Below, one piece after another: positions 17,848-27,821 of a stretch of DNA of 64,000 nt. Below the pieces are notes generated by a model that did not search any database, had not been told where the DNA came from, and saw only the letters and a list, made by a program, of their open reading frames with translations. A program made the translations under genes and the position numbers. This stretch comes from an uncultured Isosphaeraceae bacterium. Lineage in GTDB: Bacteria > Planctomycetota > Planctomycetia > Isosphaerales > Isosphaeraceae. Position 1 is the first letter of the stretch, and the number at the start of each line of letters is the position of its first letter. The stretch spans positions 930,001 through 994,000 of the forward strand of contig CAMFLR010000001.1 in assembly GCA_945957605.1 (NCBI GenBank), given 5' to 3'.

Positions 17848-18612
17848 ATGGACCAGCACAATGACGCCCCGATCGCACTTCAACTATGGACGGTTCGGGA
17901 TTCGATCAATGCGGATTTTGATCGTGCGTTTGCAGCGATCAACGAGGTGGGCTTCAGCGCGGTCGAACTGGCCGCCTTGCCACCGGGGATCTCTGCCGAG
18001 CGTTTTGCCGATTGCCTGCAGCGTCATGGGCTGTCTGTGATGTCGATCCACACCGAGTTGCCGAATGCCGAGAACATCGGTCAATTATCGCATCTCGCCC
18101 GCGCATGCCGGTGCTCGAAGGTCATCTGGCACGGATGGCCACGCGACGAACGGTTCAATTCGCTAAATGGTATTGGCGATCTCATCTCCGCCTGCAACGA
18201 GGCTGCGAACGTTACTGCTGATCACGGATTGAAGTTCGGTCTTCACAATCATTGGTGGGAGTTTGAGACCGTTGAAGGCGAGCTCCCGATTCGACTCTTG
18301 CACGAGCGATTGCGTCCCGAAATCTTCTGGCAGCTCGACGTGTACTGGGCGCAAACGGGCGGTGCCGATCCGGCAGTGGCCGCCCTGTCGTTAGGATCAC
18401 GATTGGGTTCACTTCATTGGAAGGACGGCCCGACGACTCACGGCGAGCCGATGACCGCGCTCGGACGGGGCCGGGTGGACATCCCGCGGATTCTTAAGGC
18501 TTTGGACCGCCCGCTGGACTGGGTGATCGAGCTTGATGAATGCGCCAGTGATCCGCTGGAGGCAGCGCGAGAAGGCCGGAATTTTCTCGAAGCTCACAGA
18601 AACCAGGCTTGA
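17848..18612 (+). CDS. Sugar phosphate isomerase/epimerase-like TIM barrel protein
   Basis: The start at 17848 puts the family opening IALQLWTVRDSINADFD near the N terminus. The 254-residue protein has the xylose-isomerase-like TIM barrel pattern: GFSAVELAALP, LSVMSIHTELP, KFGLHNHWWEFE with a metal-site histidine and glutamate, EIFWQLDVYWAQTGG, LGSLHWKDGP with a metal-binding histidine, and VIELDE at the end. This family uses a divalent metal to isomerise or epimerise sugars or inositols. No signal peptide is present, unlike the second family member at 47097. It is alone on its strand, between minus-strand blocks. The substrate is not predictable. Confidence 0.88.
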   Translation: MDQHNDAPIALQLWTVRDSINADFDRAFAAINEVGFSAVELAALPPGISAERFADCLQRHGLSVMSIHTELPNAENIGQLSHLARACRCSKVIWHGWPRDERFNSLNGIGDLISACNEAANVTADHGLKFGLHNHWWEFETVEGELPIRLLHERLRPEIFWQLDVYWAQTGGADPAVAALSLGSRLGSLHWKDGPTTHGEPMTALGRGRVDIPRILKALDRPLDWVIELDECASDPLEAAREGRNFLEAHRNQA

Positions 18613-18676
18613 TTCGCTTTCCGCGCATTCCGATGGTCGGCGCCTTCAATTCAAGGTGCGGGAATAAATATTGCGA

Positions 18677-21436
18677 TCACACGCGGCCCCCTGCCAGCAC
18701 GTTGAGCAGCGCCTGGCGATCGAGCGGCTTGATTAGATGGTGATCGAATCCTGCCTCCTTCGATCGCCGTCGATCTTCCTCTTGCCCGTAACCGGAAACC
18801 GCGACGATTACCACCGATTTTCCGTACTCCTCGCGCCGAAGCCGGACCGCGACTTCGTAGCCATCCATGCCGGGAAGACCGATGTCGAGCAAGACGATCT
18901 CAGGCTTGAATTCCTCGGCAACCGTCATTGCTTGGTGGCCGTCGTGGGCGATTGCGATCTCGTGGCCTCGTAGCGAAAGCAACATCGCCATGCCTCGCGC
19001 TGTGTCTTGATTGTCCTCGACGACAAGAATCCGGTGCTTTCCTATCGCCCCTGCGTTGGCGTGCTCGCTGTGTCGCTCTTGATTTTCGATCGGAGCGACG
19101 CGTGGCAAATGTATTGTGAATTCGCTGCCCTTATCATTGCCTTCGCTACGAGCGGTCACCGTGCCGCCGTGCATTTCCACGAGTTTCTTTACGACCGTCA
19201 GCCCGATACCCAGCCCTCCCTCGGACCGCGCGAGAGACCGTTCATCCTGAACAAAAAGGTCGAACATCCCGTGCAGCTTTTCGGGCGGAATGCCGATTCC
19301 GTTATCTTTAACGGTGATCACGACTTCCCGGCCGGCAATCGCCGCCGAAACATCAATGATTCCGCCATTCTTGGTATATTTCGCGGCATTGTTGAGCAGA
19401 TTAACCAGAACCTGCTCGAGACGCGTGGGATCAACATTGACCCACAAGTTTCCTCGTTCGATCGATTCGTTCAGTTGGTGCCCGCGTTCCTCAATAAGCG
19501 GCCGCATGATAACGATCGCGTTTTCAAGAATTGCCGATGCTTCAACACTCTGTTTCTTTAGCGTGATCTTTCCGCGGCTGATCCGCGAGACGTCGAGCAG
19601 ATCATCGATCAGCCGCGTCAGATGAGTGACCTGACGATTGGTGACATCGGTCGCCCACTCCCGGTCTTCCTCGGTCTTGCTGATTTCCGTGACAGCGACG
19701 GCGTTGCTGATGGCTGCGAGCGGATTTCGCAATTCATGAGCGAGCATCGCGAGAAATTCGTCCTTGCGCCGGTCGTTTCGCCTCAGTTCGTCGTAAAGCT
19801 TGGCGTTTTCAATCGCGATTGCTGCAAGACGCGAGAGTTGAACGAGAATCGCCTCATCGTCCTCGTCGAACTCTCCTGCTTCTTTATCGGCGAGTTGCAG
19901 CAAGCCCAGCGTTTTGCCATTACGGCCGACCAGCGGCGCTGCGAGCCAACCGTTGTTGGTCGGAACCGCCACTGCGATCTTGCTCATATCCGGCCAGCGC
20001 GGGTCGCTCGCTAGCTCATGCTGCTGAATCCGAATCGGCTCGTTGTTCGCCTTGACCGCCTCGTAAAGCAGGCTGCTTTCGAGGTCCTGCTGGATTGGCG
20101 TCGTCGACTTATTGGCTGCAGTGGAGATGACCTTCACAGGCTCACGATCGCTCGGCGTTTGGACCATCGCCGTCGCGGATTCCCGCGCGCCGATCAGAGC
20201 CCGGGCCTCTTCCGTAATGACTCGAACCACCGAATCGAGGTCACGCGCGGTGTTAATGCGTGTCGCGATTCCCGCCAGCTTGTGAAGCTGTTCGGCGCGT
20301 TTCCGGGTCGCCTGTTCAATCTGCTTTCGTTCGGTGATATCGCGCGTTGATCCCGCAACGGCCTCAACCTCGCCGTTCTCGCCGATCACCGGCACGAAAA
20401 TGTACTCGTAATGCCGGGTACCACGATCCGTCGTAATCTCTGCCTCGCCGCTGATGCGCGACTTCGATGTCACGACGTCTTGGAGTTCACGATGCAATCG
20501 ATCCGCCAACGGAGTGGGATGACCGAGTTCAAAGAAAGTTTTGCCGATTGCTTCATGTGACTCTTTACCCCACGAGGCGAGGAGTCGGCGATTCGCGTAG
20601 GTGAAGCGGCCCGAGACGTCGAACGTGTAAACGAAATCCGCCGTATGCGACAGCGCAGTGTCAAAAGTTCGGGCCTGGGAGGCAAGTTGGACGGTGAGTT
20701 TGAGACGGGCTTTTTCGACCTCGCGAATCTCAGTCACATCGACCACTGCGCCCGAAAGTTCGACCGCCCGCAATTTCGCGTCGCGCTCGACGAGCCCGCG
20801 CGAGTAGACGATGCGAATCGAGCCATCGGGACGAAGCAGCCGGAATTCCTGCGCGTAAGCGTTCCCGCCGCTAATCGCGTCGCCGATCGCCCGTCTGACG
20901 GTCGCAATGTCGTCCGGATGTACGGCCTTCAAATAGCGTTCGAATGACCCGCCGGATGCGTCCGCCGGGGAAATCGCGAACAGCGCGGCGAGATTGCCGT
21001 CGGCGACCACGCTATCGTTTTGAATATCCCAGGTCCATGTGCCGATTGCGCCCGCGGCGAGGGCGGACTCCAGACGTCTGCGAGTCTCGCGCAGCGATCG
21101 CTCGACCCTCCTGCGCGACGACGTGAGGAAGCCGAGAAAAGTTGCCACGCCGAGGAAGGTAAGCAGGAAAAGCTCGCTGGTGCTATTGAGCGACCACGAG
21201 CGATAGGGTGCCATGAAAAAATAGCGGCCGGTGATCGCAAGCAGAATCGTGGTGAGCAGGCTTGCCTGAAAACCGGCAAACCAGGCCGTCACGACGACGG
21301 CGGTGAAACCAAAAAACCACGGCGAGGATCTCAGGTGCGGCCACGCCACATAGCTGGCCACAAATCCAGCGGCGCCGGAAAGAATTCCGACCGCAAACTC
21401 CTTGAGCCTCGCGACTCCGAGAGGCTTTGATTTCAT
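18677..21436 (-). CDS. Hybrid histidine kinase: DUF4118-like membrane region, two PAS, GAF, HisKA, HATPase, receiver
   Basis: The ATG at 21436 follows GGGGA and is preferred to two upstream in-frame starts. The 919-residue chain begins with four closely spaced membrane helices like DUF4118 (KdpD-type), then PAS (about 135-240), a second PAS (about 260-370) and GAF (about 395-550). HisKA follows with the phosphorylated histidine H567 in FLAMLAHELRNPLAAI. The ATPase domain has N-box LLNNAAKYT, DNGIGIP (711-717) and GGLGIGLT (740-747). The C-terminal receiver has the phospho-acceptor D851 in VLLDIGLPGMDGYE. It has all residues for autophosphorylation and internal phosphotransfer. No response regulator with a DNA-binding domain is adjacent, so output must go through a distant phosphotransfer protein. 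Confidence 0.93.
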   Translation of the reverse strand: MKSKPLGVARLKEFAVGILSGAAGFVASYVAWPHLRSSPWFFGFTAVVVTAWFAGFQASLLTTILLAITGRYFFMAPYRSWSLNSTSELFLLTFLGVATFLGFLTSSRRRVERSLRETRRRLESALAAGAIGTWTWDIQNDSVVADGNLAALFAISPADASGGSFERYLKAVHPDDIATVRRAIGDAISGGNAYAQEFRLLRPDGSIRIVYSRGLVERDAKLRAVELSGAVVDVTEIREVEKARLKLTVQLASQARTFDTALSHTADFVYTFDVSGRFTYANRRLLASWGKESHEAIGKTFFELGHPTPLADRLHRELQDVVTSKSRISGEAEITTDRGTRHYEYIFVPVIGENGEVEAVAGSTRDITERKQIEQATRKRAEQLHKLAGIATRINTARDLDSVVRVITEEARALIGARESATAMVQTPSDREPVKVISTAANKSTTPIQQDLESSLLYEAVKANNEPIRIQQHELASDPRWPDMSKIAVAVPTNNGWLAAPLVGRNGKTLGLLQLADKEAGEFDEDDEAILVQLSRLAAIAIENAKLYDELRRNDRRKDEFLAMLAHELRNPLAAISNAVAVTEISKTEEDREWATDVTNRQVTHLTRLIDDLLDVSRISRGKITLKKQSVEASAILENAIVIMRPLIEERGHQLNESIERGNLWVNVDPTRLEQVLVNLLNNAAKYTKNGGIIDVSAAIAGREVVITVKDNGIGIPPEKLHGMFDLFVQDERSLARSEGGLGIGLTVVKKLVEMHGGTVTARSEGNDKGSEFTIHLPRVAPIENQERHSEHANAGAIGKHRILVVEDNQDTARGMAMLLSLRGHEIAIAHDGHQAMTVAEEFKPEIVLLDIGLPGMDGYEVAVRLRREEYGKSVVIVAVSGYGQEEDRRRSKEAGFDHHLIKPLDRQALLNVLAGGRV

Positions 21437-21807
21437 CGAGCGATCCCCAATTCCTGCTTTCATGAACGACAGATTGTTTATCGCAATAACCCGATGGAGA
21501 TACAATGGGTCAAATGGGCAGTTGCTTGCTGGAATCGAAAAACCAAACGGCTTGATAGGGATGCAGAACCTGAATCGTGATTTCCAGTCACGTTTGTAAC
21601 GGTTGGCGAAACCAGGTAACCAACCAATCTTAACTTCAACACGCCGGAATTGTTACTGCGCCGCATGCCCAAGTTCGCAATCAGCAATCCACACAGATTG
21701 ATCACAATTGGCACATTGAAGTCACAAGAGAGCAGAATTTTACCTCTCTATTTCGCTTTGTTTTCGGCGGTGAATTTTTGTTCAATTGCTTCGGGGGACA
21801 TCAACTA
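21437..21807. other. Intergenic region upstream of the histidine kinase
   Basis: This 371-base gap has AT-rich stretches and is likely to carry the kinase promoter on the minus strand. I saw no RNA gene or repeat. Confidence 0.45.
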
Positions 21808-22671
21808 TCAATAGACCGGTCGACCTGCCTTCAGATTGCTCAATTGTCGCGCCGCTATCATCTTCTCGAAAAAAAGGCGAATTTGTTTCACGGGAGAAGT
21901 CGACTTCCAGGCTGCGAGGATTGCCCCTTTCCATGTCAGGCGGTGAACGCGGGCCATCTCGTCAACGTAGTTGTATCCACACGCGACGAAGTGAGCATAG
22001 GGCTCCTCGAAGTCAACTCGCCGAATGTAGCCGTCCGGGTCGCCGGCGACGGAGTCAAACGGGATTCGTCCCGCCGCGAGGTTCTCGACTCGAGCTCGAT
22101 GAACCAGCAACAGATAGCCGACATCGCGGACCTGAGGGAAAGCTCGACCGTAATAAGGCGGTTTCGCAGGCGGATAGATTCGACTCGTCGAACGATTTGA
22201 GGTGATAACCTCGGTCCCATCCGAAAACTCCGAGCTAAATACCAAGTGAGAGGCGGAGTTTTTTCCGCTTCTGCTGGCGGCCGAGACGACTCTCACTGTC
22301 TCGCAAGTCTCTTCGTTTTGGAAAAGTAAAACTGACCCATCGGCGTTACTAAATGCCTGTTTGGTTCGGTAGTAACGCTCTGGCTTAAATCCGAAGCGTC
22401 TGAACTCTTCGGCAGTGTCGGCGAAATGCGACCGAAGGTCTTCTTGCGACGCGGGCCCCTCGGGGTCGAAAGGGACCAAACTCGGTTCGAGCGAACTCCA
22501 ATAGTTCTTATGAATCAAAAGCGGACCAATGATGAATGGAAGGAGAAACAGTGCCACCACGATCGCGGCGAGCATCACGAGATTCAATTTGCCAAGAAAA
22601 CTGGCGCCAAATGTGTAAACGAAAATGCCGAACAGCAGGACATTTCCAAGCATCCCAACGCCGCGTCCCAT
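21808..22671 (-). CDS. Membrane-anchored protein of unknown function
   Basis: A 287-residue protein with AAGGGA eight bases before its ATG. Two membrane helices occupy about residues 6-25 and 30-50 (VMLAAIVVALFLLPFIIGPLL). The rest is a soluble domain of about 235 residues with two recognisable stretches, EEFRRFGFKPERYYRTKQAF and FEEPYAHFVACGYNYVDEMARVH, ending in a helical basic segment. I do not recognise the family. The spacing of hydrophobic strands in the middle suggests an alpha-beta domain. It is upstream of the histidine kinase on the same strand, but 370 bases apart. Confidence 0.78.
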   Translation of the reverse strand: MGRGVGMLGNVLLFGIFVYTFGASFLGKLNLVMLAAIVVALFLLPFIIGPLLIHKNYWSSLEPSLVPFDPEGPASQEDLRSHFADTAEEFRRFGFKPERYYRTKQAFSNADGSVLLFQNEETCETVRVVSAASRSGKNSASHLVFSSEFSDGTEVITSNRSTSRIYPPAKPPYYGRAFPQVRDVGYLLLVHRARVENLAAGRIPFDSVAGDPDGYIRRVDFEEPYAHFVACGYNYVDEMARVHRLTWKGAILAAWKSTSPVKQIRLFFEKMIAARQLSNLKAGRPVY

Positions 22672-23177
22672 GGGAAAGTCCCTTCATTGATCTCAACGGA
22701 CCTATCGAGGCCTCGTAGCCTTCATTCGATACTCATGGTCTGCATTGGATAGAACTGAGTATGCCACTGCAGTGTCGCAAAGCCCATTAACCGAAACGGG
22801 GATGACAATGCGCTACGACCACAGTCTTCGTGTTTACGTACCGACGACAGAACCGTATTCAACATCGTGGCAATTTCAAGGTTCCTGAAGGTGCGGCACG
22901 CAACAATACCGTCCGTACACATCAACAGTTAGCCCGAATCTTCATAAGATTCAATTCATCTACGATTCCACTTCGACAAGCGAAATCGAAAAACTTCAAG
23001 CCATGTTAATCATCTGCAATCAACGCGAACGATTTCGCTTGAGCTAAGGTTCGGCATGACGATACTCTATGGACGGCAGCGGCGTTCTGATCCGTCTGAG
23101 CGGTTAGATTTCGCCAGGAAACCCGCATGTTGATTTGTCAGTTCCAAAGACACAAATGAAGATTTCAAGGCGAGACC
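22672..23177. other. Longest gene-free stretch, nothing identified
   Basis: This 506-base region lies between divergent genes. I looked for tRNA-like cloverleafs, inverted repeats and protein remnants and saw none that I can support. A 67-codon minus-strand frame at 22722-22925 has no family likeness. Confidence 0.45.
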
Positions 23178-23927
23178 ATGGCAAGTCATCTGTCATCGAT
23201 CGGTATGAACGTCGCGAGCCAAGACGAATATGTAGAGCTTGTGAATCGCGTGGCCGAGGATTGCGAAGCGTATGACTCACCTTATGGACAGTACCTTCGT
23301 TGGTCGTCTCGAAGTGGCGCAGAGTTGTGGCTTCAACTCGATGACAACAATGAATTAGTTGGCATGGCGCCGCATTTTTCCGGTGAGTCGGTCGTCCGCG
23401 TAAAAATTACTGGCAGCATTGCGCGACCAGACGATAGCGCGCTCGACGGTGCCTGGCACGCCTGGGCCGACCCCGGCGGCGAGTTGGGTGACGACGGCTG
23501 TTACCCATTCGTCTTCGACGCGCCCGACGCGAAGCTTCACGACGACCTTGATCTCCCGACTTTAACCGCCGCACAAATCGTCGCGTTCGCACACGAAGTC
23601 TCGGTGTTCGCAACTCCCGAGGAGTTCTCAGCGTCCCAGGGCGAAGGCCGAAGATTCGCATCGCGATCGTTCATCCCAACAGGCCTCTTTTCGTCGCCCG
23701 AAGAAAGCAACGGACCACCACTGGCGCACGCCATCTTTACTGGCCAAATCGTGAAATCCGAACGCCGAACGAATGACTTGACCGAAGACGCCTTCTACTG
23801 GGTTCTCGTCGACACACTCGGGGGTGTTTATGACGTCGTGATCGATCCGGCCCTGCTCGACGCCACTCCAACGATTGGTGGAATTCTTTCCGGGTCGTTC
23901 TGGCTTTCGGGGAGAATCAATGACTGA
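23178..23927 (+). CDS. Hypothetical acidic cytosolic protein
   Basis: A 249-residue acidic protein without signal peptide or membrane helix. The N-terminal half contains SRSGAELWLQLDDNNELVGM and a beta-rich segment (VRVKITGSIARP). The C-terminal half has HAIFTGQIVKSERRTNDLTEDAFYWVLVDTLGG followed by YDVVIDPALL, a beta pattern resembling small binding modules. I do not recognise the family. AAGG lies a short distance before the ATG. It is separated by 258 bases from the RND-like gene downstream, so no operon is claimed. Confidence 0.75.
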   Translation: MASHLSSIGMNVASQDEYVELVNRVAEDCEAYDSPYGQYLRWSSRSGAELWLQLDDNNELVGMAPHFSGESVVRVKITGSIARPDDSALDGAWHAWADPGGELGDDGCYPFVFDAPDAKLHDDLDLPTLTAAQIVAFAHEVSVFATPEEFSASQGEGRRFASRSFIPTGLFSSPEESNGPPLAHAIFTGQIVKSERRTNDLTEDAFYWVLVDTLGGVYDVVIDPALLDATPTIGGILSGSFWLSGRIND

Positions 23928-24185
23928 GGTTAGGCAACATGTCTTGACTTCATTGAGGTTCGAATGAGTAAAGTTACGATCGTTTCAAATGAAGGTGGGG
24001 AGTGTTTCGGAAGCCGAGACGCTGTTTCTCAAGCCAAGTTGTAAACGACAATCCAGCTGTTCCAGCTTGATAAGCTTCAGACTTGATATCGGTAGCGAGC
24101 GACAATAGATCACCTGACCGAGTCCGGCAGACGACGACATGATACTTCGGTTGAGCAACTCTCTGTTCGCAGGAGTTATGAAACC

Positions 24186-25556
24186 ATGGCTCTAGCCAGG
24201 TGGAAGTCAGGCTTGGTCGTCTTGCTGTCCTCGTGCACCATCGCGAGCGTAACGATCGTAGCGACCAGCGAGCGCAGCTTCTTCACGCCGGAAGGCGATT
24301 TGATCTATGTGAACATTTACTCGACTCATCTCGAGGCCGATTCGAAGTTTGTCTACAGTTTCGCCCAGGTCAACTTCCTACCTGAAATCCAGCGTGTGCA
24401 GGGAGTTGGCAACGTCACGATCCTCGGCGATCGCGGGAATGCGGTCCGAATCCGGCTTGACCCAGCGCGGATGCGCGCGAACAACCTGACACCCCAGGAC
24501 ATCAAGAATGCCCTCTTGGGATGCAGTATGGTCGACTCACCCGAGCGGCGTGCCATGCACTTCGAGCAGTCGAAGCAATACGAACTCACCCATGTCGGAC
24601 GTGCGACAAGGCCGGAGCAATATGAAAACATTGTTTTAAAGGCCGCTCCCGACGGTGAGGTCCTGAAGCTCAAGGATGTCGGCAAAGTCGAGTTGGACTC
24701 TTCGTTCCACGATATGTTCTTGGACGTGGACGGGTTTCCCGCAGCGATGATCGTGGTCAAACCGACCCACGGCTCCAACGCGTCCAAGGTCATCGAGGCC
24801 GTGAAAGCTCAGCTCAAACAGATCAAGCCGGAGTCGATCCCACCTGGTATCGAGTATCAGGTTGTACCGGCCGATCGCCGTGACTTGATTTATGCGGCCG
24901 TCGAGCTACCTCAAGGTTCGACGTTCGAATATGTGAGCGCCAAATGCCAGGAAGTGGCTGCGATCGCCAAGAGTGTCGAAGGGGTTTCCTCGGTCACCTC
25001 ACTGGCGGGTTATCAAATCCGGACCGAGAACCGCAACTCAAGCGCGGGATCCTTTCTCATCCAATTGCAGGATCGGGCGGACCGCAAACAGCCCTCGGGC
25101 CAGATCATTAAAGAGCTCGAGGAAAAATGCCGGACGATGAATTTCAGCGTGGAGTTCTTCGAGCCGCCCGCGGTTCCTGTCTTCGTCGCGGCTGGAGGGT
25201 TTTCCGTACGTGTACTGGGTATGAAAAACTCGAACACCGACGTGCGGCCCGATTCGTTCCTGGATGAGTTGCTGAACCGCAAAGACCTGGCGAATCTCTT
25301 CAAACTGCTCGCAAGCAAATTTCCGCATCATGAACTCGTCATCAAGAATGACGTTGCGATCAAGAATGGAGTGTCGATTGCAAGTTCGTTGCAAAACCTG
25401 ACCCACATTGTTGGCGACGACAAGCAGACTGAGCAAAAACTCAGTCAGTTCGTCGCAGATCCATCACGTCTTTCCTTGAAGAATGACCGCGGGGTACAGG
25501 TACCGTTCAGCACGTTCATGGAATTCAAGACGAAGCAAGGCACGATCGACCGCTAA
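24186..25556 (+). CDS. RND-transporter porter domains without the membrane domains
   Basis: AGGAG at 24171-24175 serves the ATG at 24186. The 456-residue chain has one N-terminal hydrophobic segment (about 9-27), then the first RND porter half: VQGVGNVTILGDRGNAVRIR, LDPARMRANNLTPQDIKNAL, and RPEQYENIVLKAAPDGEVLKLKDVGKVEL. At about residue 240 it passes directly into the second half (VELPQGSTFEYVSAKCQEV, then AAGGFSVRVLGMKNS) and ends at VPFSTFMEF, the end of the second porter module. In AcrB/CusA-type pumps each half is separated by six-helix bundles carrying the proton relay. Both bundles are absent (full pumps exceed 1000 residues). No membrane-fusion or outer-membrane partner is adjacent. 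It may be a soluble accessory or decoy of an RND trimer. Confidence 0.82.
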   Translation: MALARWKSGLVVLLSSCTIASVTIVATSERSFFTPEGDLIYVNIYSTHLEADSKFVYSFAQVNFLPEIQRVQGVGNVTILGDRGNAVRIRLDPARMRANNLTPQDIKNALLGCSMVDSPERRAMHFEQSKQYELTHVGRATRPEQYENIVLKAAPDGEVLKLKDVGKVELDSSFHDMFLDVDGFPAAMIVVKPTHGSNASKVIEAVKAQLKQIKPESIPPGIEYQVVPADRRDLIYAAVELPQGSTFEYVSAKCQEVAAIAKSVEGVSSVTSLAGYQIRTENRNSSAGSFLIQLQDRADRKQPSGQIIKELEEKCRTMNFSVEFFEPPAVPVFVAAGGFSVRVLGMKNSNTDVRPDSFLDELLNRKDLANLFKLLASKFPHHELVIKNDVAIKNGVSIASSLQNLTHIVGDDKQTEQKLSQFVADPSRLSLKNDRGVQVPFSTFMEFKTKQGTIDR

Positions 25557-25761
25557 CGCTTGAAACGCATTCGTTTCATTAGCCGCGGCCATCTATCCAA
25601 TTGTCTACCAATTTACTGATGTGGTTTTGAGAATCCGGCCCGGTAATTGCTGACTCGACTAAATGTGCGGACACGCCAATTCGATCAAAAAACGATGTCG
25701 CGTCCGAGGATCCATCCTGGCATTTGGCTGGGAGACGTCCTGAATTCAGGAGATGCGGCCG

Positions 25762-27609
25762 ATGTCCGATCAGCATAAGGATTGGCAGGAGTTGGCCTCC
25801 CAGCTTCGCGTGGACAGCATTCGATGCACAACGGCCGCTGGATCGGGCCATCCTACTTCAAGCCTCTCGGCGGCCGACTTGATGGCTGTGCTGATGAGCA
25901 AATACCTCCGATTCGACTGGGGCGATCCCCGGCAGCCAAACAACGATCGCCTGATCTTCAGCAAGGGGCATGCGTGCCCCCTGCTCTACGCGATGTTCAA
26001 AGCGGTCGGAGCGATCTCTGACGAGGAATTGTTGATGCTCCGCAAGCCGGGCAGCAGGCTTGAAGGGCACCCAAACCCTCGGGTGTTACCGTTGGTTGAC
26101 GTGGCCACTGGTTCGCTCGGCCAGGGGTTGCCGATCGGTGTCGGCATGGCTCTCAACGCCAAATATCTCGACAAGCTGCCGTATCGTGTTTGGGTGCTAC
26201 TCGGCGACAGTGAGATGGCCGAGGGCTCGATCTGGGAAGCGTTTGACAAGGCCCAGTTTTACAAGCTCCACAATCTGGTCGCCATCCTTGATATGAATCG
26301 CCTGGGTCAGCGCGGGCCGACCGATCTCGGCTGGGACGGCGGCACGTACGCCCACCGCGCCCAGGCATTCGGTTGGCACGCGATCGAGATCGACGGCCAC
26401 GATCTCACGGCAATCGACCAAGCGTTTGCTGAGGCCACAAGCTCCGGCGAACGTCCGACGCTGCTGGTGGCTCGCACGATCAAGGGACGAGGCGTTCCCG
26501 AGGTCGAGAACAAGGAAGGCTGGCACGGCAAGGCGTTCGACGACGAGCTGGCGAAGAAGGCAATCGCCGAACTCGGTGGCGTTCGGTCGATTCAAGTCAA
26601 AACGCTCAAACCGGAGCCGGCAATCGCCGCTCCCCGAGCTAAGCCGCGTCCGTTTGAACCCAAGGTTTATCACGTCGGCGACGAGGAGGCGACGCGCAAG
26701 GCGTACGGCGACGCCCTGGTCGCCCTGGGTTCTCACATCCCTGAAATGATCGTGCTTGATGCTGAAGTATCCAACTCGACGCATGCCGACGAGTTCAAGA
26801 AAGCCTATCCCGATCGCTTTTTCGAGATGTTCATCGCCGAGCAGCAGATGCTAGGCGCTACCGTCGGATTAGCTGTCCTGGGTAAAGTCGTGTTCGCTTC
26901 GACATTCGCGGCTTTTCTCACTCGTGCATACGATCAAATTCGGATGGCCGCTGTAACGGGCGCCTCGATCCGCCTTTGCGGGTCTCATGCCGGTTCGAGC
27001 ATCGGCGAAGATGGACCATCGCAGATGGGCCTGGAAGACATTGCAATGATGAGGGCTGTGTTTGGCAGCACCATTTTCTACCCTTGCGACGCAAACCAGA
27101 CGGCGAAACTCGTCGCCTTGATGGCGAAACGCGACGGTATCTCCTACATCCGCAGCACGCGCGGCAAAACGCCGGTGATTTACGAACCCGCCGAGACTTT
27201 CGAGGTCGGGGGCAGCAAGGTAGTGCGACGATCCGACCGAGATCAGGCGACAATCGCCGCAGCCGGCATTACATTGCACGAAGCGATTAAAGCCCACGAT
27301 TGCCTGGCGAAGAAAGGGATCGCCGTCCGCGTTCTCGACCTTTATTCTGTCAAGCCGATCGACGGCGACACCCTGCGCCGCGCGGCGAGTGAGACAGGTG
27401 GCAGGCTGGTTGTCGTCGAGGATCATTGGCCCGAGGGTGGCCTGGGCGATGCAGTTTTAGAAGTTTTCGCGGGCGATGGCGGAAGCCATCCAAGGGTCGT
27501 TAAACTCGCAGTCTCCAGTATGCCCGGTTCGGCTCCGCCTGAAGTCTCGCTCAAAATCGCTGGGATTGACGCTGATCATATTGTCGAGGCGGTTCGGTCG
27601 TTGCTCTGA
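25762..27609 (+). CDS. tkt: Transketolase
   Basis: An ATG at 25753 directly abuts the AGGAG (25748-25752), so the ATG at 25762, nine bases further, is the better start. The 615-residue enzyme transfers two-carbon ketol units in the pentose phosphate pathway using thiamine diphosphate. It shows AAGSGHPTSSLSAADLMAVL, SKGHACPLLYA, the cofactor motif GDSEMAEGSIWEAFDKAQFY, the glutamate-containing FIAEQQMLGATVGLA, SHAGSSIGEDGPSQM and the C-terminal VVEDHWPEGGLG. At about 615 residues it is slightly shorter than E. coli-type enzymes and like the transketolases of deep-branching bacteria and animals. No other pentose phosphate genes are adjacent. Confidence 0.95.
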   Translation: MSDQHKDWQELASQLRVDSIRCTTAAGSGHPTSSLSAADLMAVLMSKYLRFDWGDPRQPNNDRLIFSKGHACPLLYAMFKAVGAISDEELLMLRKPGSRLEGHPNPRVLPLVDVATGSLGQGLPIGVGMALNAKYLDKLPYRVWVLLGDSEMAEGSIWEAFDKAQFYKLHNLVAILDMNRLGQRGPTDLGWDGGTYAHRAQAFGWHAIEIDGHDLTAIDQAFAEATSSGERPTLLVARTIKGRGVPEVENKEGWHGKAFDDELAKKAIAELGGVRSIQVKTLKPEPAIAAPRAKPRPFEPKVYHVGDEEATRKAYGDALVALGSHIPEMIVLDAEVSNSTHADEFKKAYPDRFFEMFIAEQQMLGATVGLAVLGKVVFASTFAAFLTRAYDQIRMAAVTGASIRLCGSHAGSSIGEDGPSQMGLEDIAMMRAVFGSTIFYPCDANQTAKLVALMAKRDGISYIRSTRGKTPVIYEPAETFEVGGSKVVRRSDRDQATIAAAGITLHEAIKAHDCLAKKGIAVRVLDLYSVKPIDGDTLRRAASETGGRLVVVEDHWPEGGLGDAVLEVFAGDGGSHPRVVKLAVSSMPGSAPPEVSLKIAGIDADHIVEAVRSLL

Positions 27610-27634
27610 TTGGCTGACTCCGTCGATGTTTGGG

Positions 27635-27658
27635 ATTAGTCTCTGAATAGAGGCTAAT
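27635..27658 (+). terminator. Hairpin after transketolase
   Basis: ATTAGTCTCT (27635-27644), loop GAAT and AGAGGCTAAT (27649-27658) form a 10-base stem with one wobble pair, 26 bases after the stop. The following sequence is only weakly T-rich. Confidence 0.4.
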
Positions 27659-27821
27659 GGATTCTCTGTTACTGCGATCTTGAGCTCGGCTTCACGGAAT
27701 CTGCGAGATTGCGTCGAAGAACACGCCGCGTTAGTCTCAGATGGCGGCAAAAGTCTGCGCCTTGAATTCCTGATTGAAGTGCGGGTTATTACTGCACGCT
27801 AAACCGTTGGAAAAACGCCAC

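Noticed and set aside
22722..22925. Possible transposase fragment
   Set aside because: The short minus-strand frame has no catalytic motif or terminal repeats.
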